Assembly (NCBI RefSeq): GCF_002994745.2
Contig: NC_037092.1
Span: 23,957,001 to 24,021,000, forward strand
Source of the DNA: Rosa chinensis
Lineage: Eukaryota; Streptophyta; Magnoliopsida; Rosales; Rosaceae
Reading direction: 5' to 3'
DNA length: 64,000 nucleotides
Positions 10,908 to 21,016 of this stretch are shown here, in pieces. The notes beneath the pieces were generated by a model. That model ran no database searches, was not told where the DNA came from, and was given only the letters and a program-made list of their open reading frames with translations. Position 1 is the stretch's first letter. Every line of letters starts with the position of its first letter. Position numbers and translations under genes: made by a program.

Positions 10908-13313
10908 TCATTCCTTGAAGACAACATTTGGTAGAAAGGAATTCTGCAGATGAAACGGAGGAGTAGAAAAGAATTCAACAGCAACTGGACACTTACAAAA
11001 AAGATGAGCAGTGTCTTCAACTGAATGCATACATAACAGGCATCTTGAGTCTCCTTCATAGCCCTTTGTGAGAAGTCGGTCTCTGGTAGGTAACAAGTTG
11101 TGACATGCCCTCCAAACACATATTTGGACTTTTCCAGGAACCTTGGTTTTCCAAAATCTTTTCCATAGCTCAGAAAACGGATCCCCAGTTGATGTAGAAG
11201 CCAACACATCCCCCAATACATGCTCCTTGGCCACCCAATAGGCTGTCTTAACTGTGAAAAGACCCCTCAGCTCTGGTTTCCAATACAATCTGTCCCTTAC
11301 AGGACGTCTACCAAGAGGGATAGATAAAATGTGTTCAACAATCTCAGGAGGAAAGAGGGTACTCACCGAGGCAGTGATCCAAGACCTCTCATTGGAGTTA
11401 ATTAAATCTGCTACTTTTTCGACATGGCAGTTTGTAGGTCTTCGAACTTGATATTGAGGACAGTTAGGAATCCAATCGTCCTGCCACACATTTTTATTCA
11501 TTCCATCCCCAACTCTCCATTTAACCCCTGCGTTGAGTACCGGCCTCCCTTCAAGGATACTCCTCCAAGAGAAAGAAGGAGCATCTCCCAATTCTGCATC
11601 CCAAAACGAACAATTTAGAAAATATTTTGCCTTATACAGTCTAGCAATAAGAGATGCGGGATTTGAAATAATCCTCCAGCCCTGTTTTGCTAACATGGCA
11701 AGATTGTAGGCATATAAATTTTTGAAGCCCATTCCTCCTTCTTTTTTGGTTAGGCATAGCCTTTCCCAACTCCTCCAGTGAATCTTTTTCTTGTCATTAG
11801 TGTCACCCCAGAAGAATGAGGCACAAAGTTTGTGAATGTCATCACATAGACCTTTAGGTAATAAGTAACAATTCATAGCATATTGAGGCATGGTTTGGGC
11901 AACAGCTTTTATAAGTATTTCCTTACTTGCACTGCTTAGAATCTTTGACTTCCAGTTCACCAGCTTCTTGGTCAACTTCTCTTTGATGTACTGAAACTTT
12001 TCGACCTTGGATTTGCCTACACGCAAGGGTAGACCCAGGTATCTATCATGCTCTTCAACTCTCTGCACTTCAAGAATAGATGCCAAAATAAATTGCATAT
12101 CAATAGGCACATTTCTGCTAAAAACCACACTACTTTTCTGAAAATTAATCTTTTGTCCTGAGGCTTTTTCATAAACATTGAGAATTCCTCGAATAGTCTG
12201 ACATTCGTGAATATTTGCAGCTCCAAAGAGGAAACTATCATCGGCAAAGAACAAGTGATGCAGCGTAGGAGCTTCAGGACACATCTTCAAACCTTGAATA
12301 GCACCTACTTCTACTGCCTGAGAAAGAAGAGCCGAAAGCCCTTCAGTGCATAGGATGAATAAGTATGGTGAGAGTGGATCACCTCGCCTAATCCCCCGAG
12401 TCGATGTAATGATCTCAGTTTGCTTACCATTGACAAGGATAGCATAGGTAACAGACTCCACACATTTCATAATTGTATTGATCCACCTCACATCAAAACC
12501 CAACTTGGTTAGCATAATTCGCAAGAAGGACCATTCTAGGCGGTCGTATGCTTTTGAAATGTCTAACTTGAGGGAAAAGAAGCCTTCCTTTTGAGTCCGA
12601 AGTTTATACATAAAGTGTGCAGCCTCAGTTACTACCAATGTATTGTCTGATATCAATCGTACTGGGACATAAGCACGTTGTAGGGGAGAAATAATCTCAG
12701 GTAACCACTTCTTTAACCTGTTGGCAATGACTTTGGAGCTTATTCTATAAAGAACATTACAGAGCGCAATAGGTCTAAAATGAGAGGCAACTGTAGGGTT
12801 TTTGACTTTCAGAATAAGGCAGAGATGAGTGAAGTTGGAGGCTGCCCATATCTCTCCCTTTTCTAGAAAGTTGCGAATTGCAACACAAACATCAAATCCA
12901 ACTATATGCCGATATTTTTGATAGAAGAAAGGAGACATACCATCAGGCCCCGGGCTTTTAGAGGGATGCATTTGAAATAAAGCATATTTGATTTCTTCAT
13001 CTGTATAGGGCAGGAGCAAGTCATCATTCATGTGAGGTAACACCTTCATTGGAGTTGCATGAAAAATGGTAGAGAGGGCGCTATCATCTGTCCCCTCAGT
13101 TGTAAAAATAGTTTTGTAATGATCAGCCAACATGCCCTGAACTACAGTAGGTTCATTTAGCCAAACTCCAGCCTCATTTACAAGTCCCTTGATGCAATTT
13201 CTACTTCTTTTGTTGGTAGCCTTTCGATGAAAGAAGGCTGAATTTCTTTCACCATCCTTCAACCATACAGCCCTAGATCGTTGTCGCCAATACTTTTCTT
13301 GCTGGGAAAACAA
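10908..13313 (-). pseudogene. LINE ORF2 reverse transcriptase part, 801 codons open
   Basis: The open frame has the RT motifs KLDISKAYDRLEWSFL, GIRRGDPLSPYLF and the catalytic box FFADDSFLF, then the C-terminal zinc knuckle CLLCMHSVEDTAHLFCKC with all metal ligands. RT copies the element RNA into the genome by target-primed reverse transcription. The frame is closed upstream by a single TAG at 13361-13363 that is in phase with the endonuclease part. Confidence 0.92.
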
Positions 13314-13360
13314 TTGACTATGTCTTACATGGAGGAGACGTTGCTCCTCATATTGTTCCG

Positions 13361-14343
13361 GTGCAAAAGGCTACCGCATGATATCTGCCAATTTCTCTTG
13401 GATTTCCCTCAATTCCACCTTTTTCTGCTCAAAATCAGTACAGTGCCATTGCATAAGTTGTTTTCCAGTGGCCAAAATCTTACGACCCACTTGTTGTAGC
13501 ATATTACCTACTGTAGGGATTGCCCAATTCTTTTGAATAATGACAGAACATTGTTCATTCCCGTGCCACATCTCTTCAAATCGGAATCGTCGACAAGGCT
13601 TTCTGAACCTGTTCTTATCAGTTCTCAGTTCCACCACAATGGGGCAATGGTCTGAGTCATTAGGTGGAAGTATCACCGTTCTGCTATAAGGAAACATGGT
13701 TCAGAGGGAAACTGACTGAAAGCTTCTATCAAGCCTTTCCTTAGTAAACTTGTTGGACCAAGTAAACCTACTGCCCAGGAAACCCATGTCCACAAGGCCA
13801 CAATCTTTCATCGCTTGCCGGAACGCAGCCATTGGAGCAGCTGCACGAGGGGGTCCCCCGGAGCAGCTGCACGAGGGGGTCCCCCGGATTTGTCTTCTTG
13901 GCACATGATTTCATTGAAGTCACCTGCCATGAGCCAAGGCAGGTGACAATCTTCTGCAGCTAGGGCACGAAGTAAATCCCAAGTCCTGCCACATTCACCT
14001 CTGGCTGCAAAGCCATACACGCCTGTGAAACGATACTTTTCTGGGTTACCAAGGTCTTTAATCTCCACATCAATATGATGAGGAGATTTTGTTCTAAGAT
14101 CAGCATGAATTTCACTGTTCCAAAGCAGCGCAAGTCCCTGTGATCCCTCCTCATGAGGGACGCATATGTGCCTCACGAACCCAAGCTTGTTTGCAAGAGA
14201 TGCAATATGTGATGGCTGGGCTAGGGTTCAGCCAAAAAGATCAAATTTGGCTTTTTCAACTGAACAAGATCGATAAGGGCGCGTTGAGTCTCGTTGCACA
14301 CAACACCCCTGCAATTCCAGACTAGAACGTTGCCGTGCAACAT
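13361..14343 (-). pseudogene. LINE ORF2 endonuclease part with few lesions
   Basis: ATG at 14343 begins MLHGNVLVWNCRGVVCNETQ, the start of an APE-type endonuclease. GDFNEIMCQEDKSGG, FTWSNKFTKERLDR and SDHCPIVVEL carry the catalytic Asp/Asn/His residues. Lesions: a small indel near 14200, a 26-bp tandem duplication at 13835-13886 that changes frame, and stops at about 13701 and 13361-13371. Everything below the duplication is in the RT frame. Confidence 0.85.
13835..13886. repeat. Perfect 26-bp tandem duplication inside the LINE endonuclease
   Basis: The unit GAGCAGCTGCACGAGGGGGT plus CCCCCG occurs twice with no difference. Because 26 is not a multiple of 3, it alone accounts for the frame change between the open frames above and below it. 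Confidence 0.95.
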
Positions 14344-14429
14344 GAGTGCAAGGTCGAGCGCGAAGCAAAGTCGCTGTTTGTGCGAAGCACTAGGTACCCT
14401 AGCTCCGCCTAGCCTCTCACTTTCTTTTT

Positions 14430-14649
14430 GGGCATGAACAAAGTAGAGAAATAGAAATACACAGAGGCCTAATCGTGTCAGATATGAACAAAGAGAGAGA
14501 TTTTCTAGTTGTCCCCATTGCACTTCTACAAGACTCCAAGTAAAAGATGTGCATGTTCAACTCAATGGAGCAATATCACTAACCCATATTTCTTTCCACT
14601 TCAATATCTTTGACATTTTCTCAAGCCATAATATTTAAAGAACCATAAC
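14430..14649. other. Flank between LINE and epimerase pseudogene, nothing seen
   Basis: This AT-rich sequence has no recognisable coding content. It is probably 3' flank of the UDP-arabinose epimerase relic. Confidence 0.4.
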
Positions 14650-15310
14650 CGCGCGTTCAAATGTTTTTTTTTTTTGTTGTTGTTGCCATATCCATGCAAT
14701 CTGTAGGCTCTGTTGAAGATCTGTGTGCTGAGCTGTCCAGGTTAACTCTTCCCTTATATTGGAAGGATCACTATAAACTTAAGCATAATCCCCTGGCCTT
14801 CGACCTAGATATTCAACCTTTATATCAGCCCCTGCGCCTTCTTACATGCTTCCATAAACTCCTTCACTGAATTACCTGTTATCAAAGTGATTTAAAAAAT
14901 TATGATTAGTGAGAGGCGGAAGGGAAAATTCAAGGAAAGGAGAAAAATGAAATTTAAGAAAGAAGGTGGATTTCCCAACCTTTTCCAGTTCCCACGTTGT
15001 AGATGCCAACTTTACTTGGCTGTGCGTTGGCAAGAGCTTTTACATGAGCATCAACCAGGTCAGTGACATCAATATAGTCCCTTGCGCAAGTGCCATCAGG
15101 TGTCGCATAAGCTATTCCTCTGACCTAGAAAACTTGAATAAAGGAATTCACTTCTACAATATAAAGACTAGGAGAGTACCTTCAGTCCAGAAATAATTCC
15201 TCGAGCTGCATCAAAACAAACTCCAGATCGATATTCTGCCCCGCTCGTGTAGCTTAGGACGAGCAGCCTCTCTTAATCTTCCCTCAGGATCTGATCCTAT
15301 ATGTTAGTGA
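14650..15310 (-). pseudogene. UDP-arabinose 4-epimerase (UXE/MUR4-like) 3' part
   Basis: Reading leftward, the pieces in order are SDPEGRLREAARPKLHERGRI (15300-15230), FDAARGII.GLK (about 15215-15180), then after an intron [20 protein letters not shown] and [23 protein letters not shown] (15115-14965), then VKEFMEACKKA, ADIKVEYLGRRPGDYA and [17 protein letters not shown] (14870-14660). These are the C-terminal half of Golgi UDP-xylose/UDP-arabinose 4-epimerase. A TAA replaces Glu in the expected GDYAEVYSD, and at least two frameshifts occur. The N-terminal NAD-binding half is missing: CACTA number 2 begins 20 bp upstream. Confidence 0.8.
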
Positions 15311-15328
15311 TGGTGGGAACATATATAC

Positions 15329-15840
15329 CACTACAAGAAATATGAGCTTTTACAGCCTAAAATTTACGGCGTGCATATATGTGTGCCGTAAAAATTAGTC
15401 ATTTACGGCGTGCATTTAAAGCATGCCGTAAATGTAGTGTAACATAAATCTATTTACGGTGTGCTTTAAAAGTGCGCCATAAATGAGATGCTATCTTGAG
15501 TTATTTACGGCTTGCATTGATAGCACACCGTTAATGTAGTATTATGTAGAGATATTTACGGCGTGCATTAGTTGAGCGCCGTAAATGAGGATGATGTATT
15601 TACTGCGTGATAGTTTCTATTGGGACCTCCAAATCTGCTCACTTGACCTCACTCTATTATGAATTATTAAATGACATATATAACCTACTATAAAATGACT
15701 ATTAGGGACAATAATTATATCAAAAAAATGGTTATATTTATTTTCTCTAGACATTCCAATTCAATAATATTAGATTACATTCTTTATTATTTTCCCTATC
15801 TATTTTCATTTTCTAATTTCAGTACATACTCATTAAAGCA

Positions 15841-15879
<39 letters not shown>

Positions 15880-16560
15880 TTATTTATTAAGAAATAAAAC
15901 TATGATTAAGATAAAAATGTATGATATGCATATATATTGAACGCATATTAGTCAGGGAGAATAAAATAAATTGTATTATGCCCTAAATCTAAATCTATCC
16001 ATTATATTTGTAAAAAGAAGAAGAAGAAAAAAAGAGCTAGCAAATAAATAAAAAAATATTTAAATAATTAATCATGAGGTACAAAAAATAGAGAAACATT
16101 AAGAAATAATGACTAATCTTTATTTTTTTAACAGCTAAAAAAGAAAAACTAAATAAAAAAATCACATAATCGTTCAAGTTATTTTATTTTTATTAATTTT
16201 TAAAACTCAATACCTTGTGTTTGATTTTTTTTATTGGATAAGAGATTTATGTTGTCAAATTAAGGAATGAAGATGTAATTAAGATTTATAGAGTAATTAA
16301 ATCATTGAAATGACTAAGTTTTTTATTATAAAGATCTTAGTTTGTTTGTAAATTAATTATATGAGTGAGGTTATTTGAGGAACTTTAGTGAGGTTTAATG
16401 AGCAAATTAAGTATTTGAAAATTTGATAGGAGGTGTAAAAAGTATAGAGGTCAAGTGAGTAAATTTGGAGGTTCCAATAGAAAAACTCTTACTGCGTGCA
16501 TTAGTTGCGCGCCGTAAATGGGATGAGGCATTTACACCTCTGCCCGCTCAAATTTTTTGC
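15329..16560. mobile_element. Left end of a second CACTA element
   Basis: It starts CACTACAAGAAATATGAG, a classical CACTA terminus, preceded by TAC. Six subterminal palindromes follow, with constant arms about TTTACGGC/GCCGTAAA and differing centres: 15362-15393, 15401-15433, 15451-15486, 15502-15534, 15554-15586, and a sixth that is split by the nested MULE (15597-15608 and 16498-16519). I found no matching right terminus, so the right border is unknown and the element may be truncated. Confidence 0.75.
15609..16488. mobile_element. Non-autonomous Mutator-like element, 880 bp
   Basis: The terminal inverted repeats are about 40 bp: the left end continues TTTCTATTGGGACCTCCAAA and the inverted right end TTTCTATTGGAACCTCCAAA. 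The 9-bp target duplication TTACTGCGT lies at 15600-15608 and 16489-16497; nine bases is the Mutator signature. The interior is AT-rich, has a (TA)n tract at about 15842-15875, and no transposase. A relative is at 47.13-47.45 kb. Confidence 0.9.
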
Positions 16561-18430
16561 CAAAACTTAAACTTCCCACTTTTTTTGTGTGAAAGGAAAT
16601 AAAAGTTCCCATTGAAAACAAAACTCTCTCCTCTTAGACGCCCAACACAGACGGCGAGCTGTCTCCCTCGCGAAATCTCCCTCTTCATCCTTACCCACAT
16701 GGCCAAAACACCAGTTGATGTCGAATAAAAAGCCTATCCTCCCGCAATTGCAGTGGGTAAATTTCTCTGTTATCTCTCCCTCATCTGCATACCAAATTGG
16801 GTATCGGATTTCACTTTCTAGGGTTTCTTTTAGATTGGAGATTAACATGCATCGCTTTGGATATGGAGAACCTGATCTTGCTGCCTCTCTTCTCTATGCT
16901 CTTTTACTTCGAAAACCTAGGCCAGATCACCCCACCATGATGCCCAAATCGAAAACCCTCACCACGGTTCTCTGTCTTCCTCTTCGCCTTCTATCCCATT
17001 CTCTCAACACACCCACCCCCACCCACCCCCAACAAACCCTTATCTAAAACCATATACCCAAACACCACTCTGTCATCTTATTCTTGCTGCTCTGAAAAGG
17101 TAATTTTCTAATATTCATTTGTCTAGTGTTTGATTTCTAACTAATTTTAGGTTTGGTTTTGTCTGCAATTTGGGTGTATATTTGCAGTGGGTGATGGAAT
17201 TACTTGAGCTTTTACTTTTGATATTGAATCTCTGTTTAGTATTGTGTCCCTCATGTGGTATTCTAGTGATAAATTGCGTGGTTGGAATCTTGTTTGGGCT
17301 GCAAGAGTTTGGATTTTGGTACACTTGGTTTACTGTGTGTGCATTTATTTGCAGGTTGTAATTTGCTAGCTCACAAATGAAGTCATTTTTATTTATCTTA
17401 AATTTTAGTTTGTGGATTATTCGTATATAATCATATACTGGTAAACTGTGTTGTAATTGCACAGTATGAATACAGTGGTTCACATGAGCCCATCTTTTTG
17501 TTGAATTTAAGAGCATAATGCTAACTCTTTTGTTCATATTCCAATTTTTAAAGCTTATCTAACCACATTATTGTTATTTTGGTATTTTGTTACTTTTGTT
17601 CATTAATTGGTCTTGATCTTGCAGGTGTGAAAAGATTTACTTGTCTTTGCTACTGATTTTGGCTTGGAAAATCACTTGCTATAAGGGTATTATATATTAA
17701 AGGTACTACTCTGGACATGACCTTTTTCCTGAATGAACTATCAGGACATTAAATTCTCAGTTGAATTCTCAGCATGCTCTATACTGCTTCCGATTAAGCA
17801 GCTGAACATAACAAACCATTTAAAGCTGAGGTATAAAAACCCACGATTCAACTATACTGTAAGCTCATGACTGCCATGTTTGAGTTCTTGGAAAAATCCA
17901 GTATGATATCTTCTGCCATCTTCTTGGCTTTTACCTACGGATCGATTGGAACCTGACCATGACAGAGAACAAAATTTTCATATCTACCACAGCTTTGATC
18001 CAGGTATCAGTGTCTGTTGTACGGTTTGATGTATAAAACAATAAACATATGATAATACACTTGTACAGATAACAGACTAAGATAATGAATTATTGGCACT
18101 GCCTGTTTATGTTTTTGTATATAATGGCCATGTGATTTTGGTGGACGGGTATGATTCTATATTAACATTTATAACGGTACAACTAGCTTCTATCGATCAT
18201 GTAACTGTTTTCTTCCCTATTGTAATGAAGATTAAAATGACACACACACAAACACTGAATATCTATCGAGCTACACATCTAGATAGTGTTTGAATTTCAT
18301 CATGACTGTCGATCTTTATCAAACAAACAAATAAACCACAAGCTAATAGCAGATTTGAAATTGAAGCCAACGTCGTACAATTGATTTACGAATTTGGTAG
18401 ATCTAAACTAAATAAATAATCCAAGAGGAG
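16560..18430. other. No gene recognised; UTR-like and intron-like sequence
   Basis: A CT-rich, C-rich leader-like stretch (16560-17100, including CCCACC repeats at 17010-17035) is followed by AT-rich sequence. The short open frames carry no recognisable motif. It may be the interior of CACTA number 2 with captured UTR sequence. Confidence 0.3.
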
Positions 18431-18451
18431 CTAGCTAAGGTGGTATTGGCC

Positions 18452-19063
18452 TTATTGGAGACAAGAAGGAGGATCAAAGTCGCAATCGTTGTCGCTGGAA
18501 TTCATAGAGCAGGTATCTTCCCAGTGTTTACCGATAGCTCCACAACAGTTACAACGCATGAGATATTCATAATGTTCTTCCATGTGGTCTGGATCATCCT
18601 CATTTTCACATGGACCGTCATCACAAATCCTACAAAGGGTTACATATCCCTCTGATTTGTCCGGACAATTTATAGTTTCGTGGTCGCCATTCCCTTTACA
18701 GATCAAACAAAACACAAGTTTTGGTTTTACATCGTCGCTGCCTGTTTGCGGTTCCACTGTTAAAAAAAAAAAAAAAAAAACTGTGATTGTAATGACGAAC
18801 TCCCAAAACCTTATATTCACAAAAGTAGGCTCACAGAAATTGCTGATAATCTTTCCCCTAAAACAAAATTGGGGAGTTAGGTTATCGCTTAGGGCTTGGA
18901 GCGTTAACATGAGATGAGAGAATACTAAACACTCAAAAAACTAACCTTCTTTTCCTCGAAAGAAACCGAAAAGACCAACAAAATTCCATATCATCTTCCT
19001 CCGGAATCCTGATGTAAAAATCGTAATCATACCGGAAATCACAGGGTGCACGAGGTTGTACAT
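18452..19063 (-). CDS. Small Cys-rich zinc-knuckle-like protein, two exons, 140 aa
   Basis: Exon 1 (19063-18946) starts MYNLVHPVISGMITIFTSGF and ends at AAG|GTTAGT. Exon 2 (18756-18452) follows a long T-tract and AACAG. The join is in phase and gives 140 residues. Exon 2 contains CLICKGNGDHETINC (CX2CX5HX4C), CRICDDGPC and CNCCGAIGKHWEDTC, so at least two CCHC-like metal-binding knuckles, separated by an acidic stretch (ENEDDPDHMEE). The N-terminal 35 residues are hydrophobic and basic and may be a membrane or organelle-targeting segment. I do not recognise the family by name. Intact frame, clean splice sites and a TATA box upstream support a real gene. A nucleic-acid or zinc-binding role is inference. 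Confidence 0.75.
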
Positions 19064-19149
19064 AAAGCTTCCAAATAGACGGTTTTCTGTGCGTGAAAGA
19101 GAGCAAGAGAGTACAGAAGTTGGGTTTGTAAATTGTGGGATTAGGTTTT

Positions 19150-19158
19150 TAGTATATA
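19150..19158 (-). promoter_or_regulatory. TATA box of the zinc-knuckle gene
   Basis: TATATATA, read on the minus strand, lies about 90 bp upstream of the ATG at 19063. This is a suitable distance for a plant core promoter with a short 5' leader. Confidence 0.5.
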
Positions 19159-19169
19159 TACATATGTTA

Positions 19170-19850
19170 TGCTCTTAAAAAATAAGGGTAAAGTAATTAC
19201 TAATCGAATTAGGACAAGAAAAGAGACTCTACTTTCCTATTCCTATTCTGTGTTTCGAATTTTCTTACTTGCCCAGTAACGAAAACTCATAAAAAATTTA
19301 ATTTCACATCTCATGAGAAAGAGAAATGAATTTTATTTTATTTTTTGTGAACCAAACACTAAAATGGGAAGTTACTATGTAGTTCACTGGATTTTTAAAA
19401 ATGTATAAGAAATGAACTTCCAAGACATCATATTATGAATTTCGTAGACCATGCTTACGATTGTTGGAATGTACATTTTGATTTAAGCTACCAATTGCCA
19501 ATGCATCATTTTGGTATTTAATCATTTATATTAAATATGATATTTTAATTTTTGGTAAATAATATCAAATAAGTTATTCTCGACCCCCTTGCAATCTTAA
19601 ATGACATGTTTTTGCTTTCCTTTCCAGTACCAACCAAACACTAGAGGGAAAATCAAATGGTCTTTCTTGAATACTTTTCCTATTTTACTAAACATAGGAG
19701 AGAAAACCTGATAAGAATTTTAATTTCCCATCCTCATAAAAAAGACATGAGAATTGATTTACTTTCCGTGGACCAAACAAAGCCTTAATCTCAAAACAAC
19801 ATGACTCCCCCTAAGTAGTACAAATTATTATTATTATTATTATTTTGAAT
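19170..19850. other. Intergenic AT-rich sequence, no gene seen
   Basis: Nothing recognisable is encoded here. An (ATT)n tract at about 19827-19845 may be the 3' tail of the LINE to its right, because (AAT)n is a possible tail when read on the minus strand. A GC-rich patch at 19880-19960 is probably LINE 3' UTR. Confidence 0.35.
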
Positions 19851-20161
19851 TAAATAGAGGATTAGGCGATATTAGTTCCTCTGCGACAGCCGATTTGGGG
19901 TGACTGGCACCCACCCACAATCCCGAAAGAAAGGGGGCCATCGCAACCGGGAACCCACCGCCCATCCCTCTATTTTATTTTATTAAAAAAGGAAAAGAAA
20001 ACACAAGAAGAGAGAGGGGGACAAGAACCAAAACCTCTCTGAAAACAAAATGAAATAAAGTACTCAAAGTGAGCACTGAGCTAAAATAGTTACAAACTAA
20101 TGAATAGAGCAATCATGCAGCAGAAACCACCGTTGCATGAAATCTATCAAGCACTTCAGAA

Positions 20162-21016
20162 TTAGCTAATACGGAAATTCGGTAACCCTTGCAGATTGTG
20201 AACAAAGACAGCTGATGCACAAGGAGGGCAAGAGTCCCACCAATAATGCCCCTCATGATCCACCCCATAGTTAGCTAAGCAATCAGCCACTTGATTCCCT
20301 TCGCGATAAATATGTGAAAACTGAATCTGCATAGAGGAGAGAATGATACAACAATTGACCCAATCAACACTTTGACGCCAAGGGACTGAGTAATTTTTAT
20401 TGGCAAGAAAGTGAATTGCTACTGCTGAATCACACTCAATCCAGAGAGAAGTCCATCCTTTTCCTGATGCTATTGAAACTGCATGAATAATGGCTTGAAG
20501 CTCTGCTTCTAGGGCAGTAGCAATACCCAAGGAACCAGCAAAACAACCCATACAATTACCCAAGTGATCACGAAAAATACCTCCATAGCTCGCGAGTCCT
20601 GGCGTCCCCCGAGCAGCACCATCTGTATTAACCTTTAATTGAAAAGCACAAGGAGCAAGCCAATTTACCTCACGAATTTGATGTGGTCTTGAGGCTCTAC
20701 CGCTGATTCTAAGAGCACTGAAAATACAAAGCTCATCTACTGAGTTACACATAATTCCTAAACCCCAAGAATCAACCTCTCGAATTTGCTGCTTGATAGA
20801 GCGAATCAAATAATCAGTAGTTAAGCGACGCTCATCAAAACGGATAGAATTTCTAGCCTCCCAAAGAGAGTAGAAGCCAGCTCCCATCATTCCCCACCAT
20901 AGCAATTGCAATTGAGTACCAAAACCATGTTGCAGTGGGTAAGAGAAGAAATCATATATATCCAGGAAATGAATACTGACTTTAAACCAAGATAAAACTG
21001 CAGACCATACCTTCAT
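20162..21016 (-). pseudogene. LINE ORF2 C-terminal RNase H part (separated by frameshift)
   Basis: The 284 codons hold an RNase H domain: VNTDGAARGTPGLASYGGIF, LEAELQAIIHA, WIECDSAVAIHFL and HIYREGNQVADCLAN. It overlaps the stop of the RT frame by ATGA. The end of the RT frame lacks the last Cys of the zinc knuckle (CSLCHASTETAHHLFF then SA). A lost base near 21020 would explain both, so this is one ORF2 broken by a 1-bp deletion and not an independent gene. Confidence 0.85.

Larger units (their letters stand above)
10179..14412 (-). mobile_element. LINE-1 type retrotransposon, 5'-truncated, about 4.2 kb
   Basis: It carries endonuclease, reverse transcriptase, zinc-knuckle and RNase H in the order of plant L1 ORF2. 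A 17-bp direct repeat CCTCTCACTTTCTTTTT flanks it (10162-10178 and 14413-14429), so the borders are known to within the T-run. The 5' end lies just upstream of the ORF2 start, so ORF1 is missing: a typical 5' truncation. The 3' side abuts the target duplication of the neighbouring CACTA. Confidence 0.92.

Noticed and set aside
15671..15940. 89-codon open frame
   Set aside because: It is encoded by AT-rich MULE interior including a (TA)n tract giving an Ile/Tyr run; not a credible protein.
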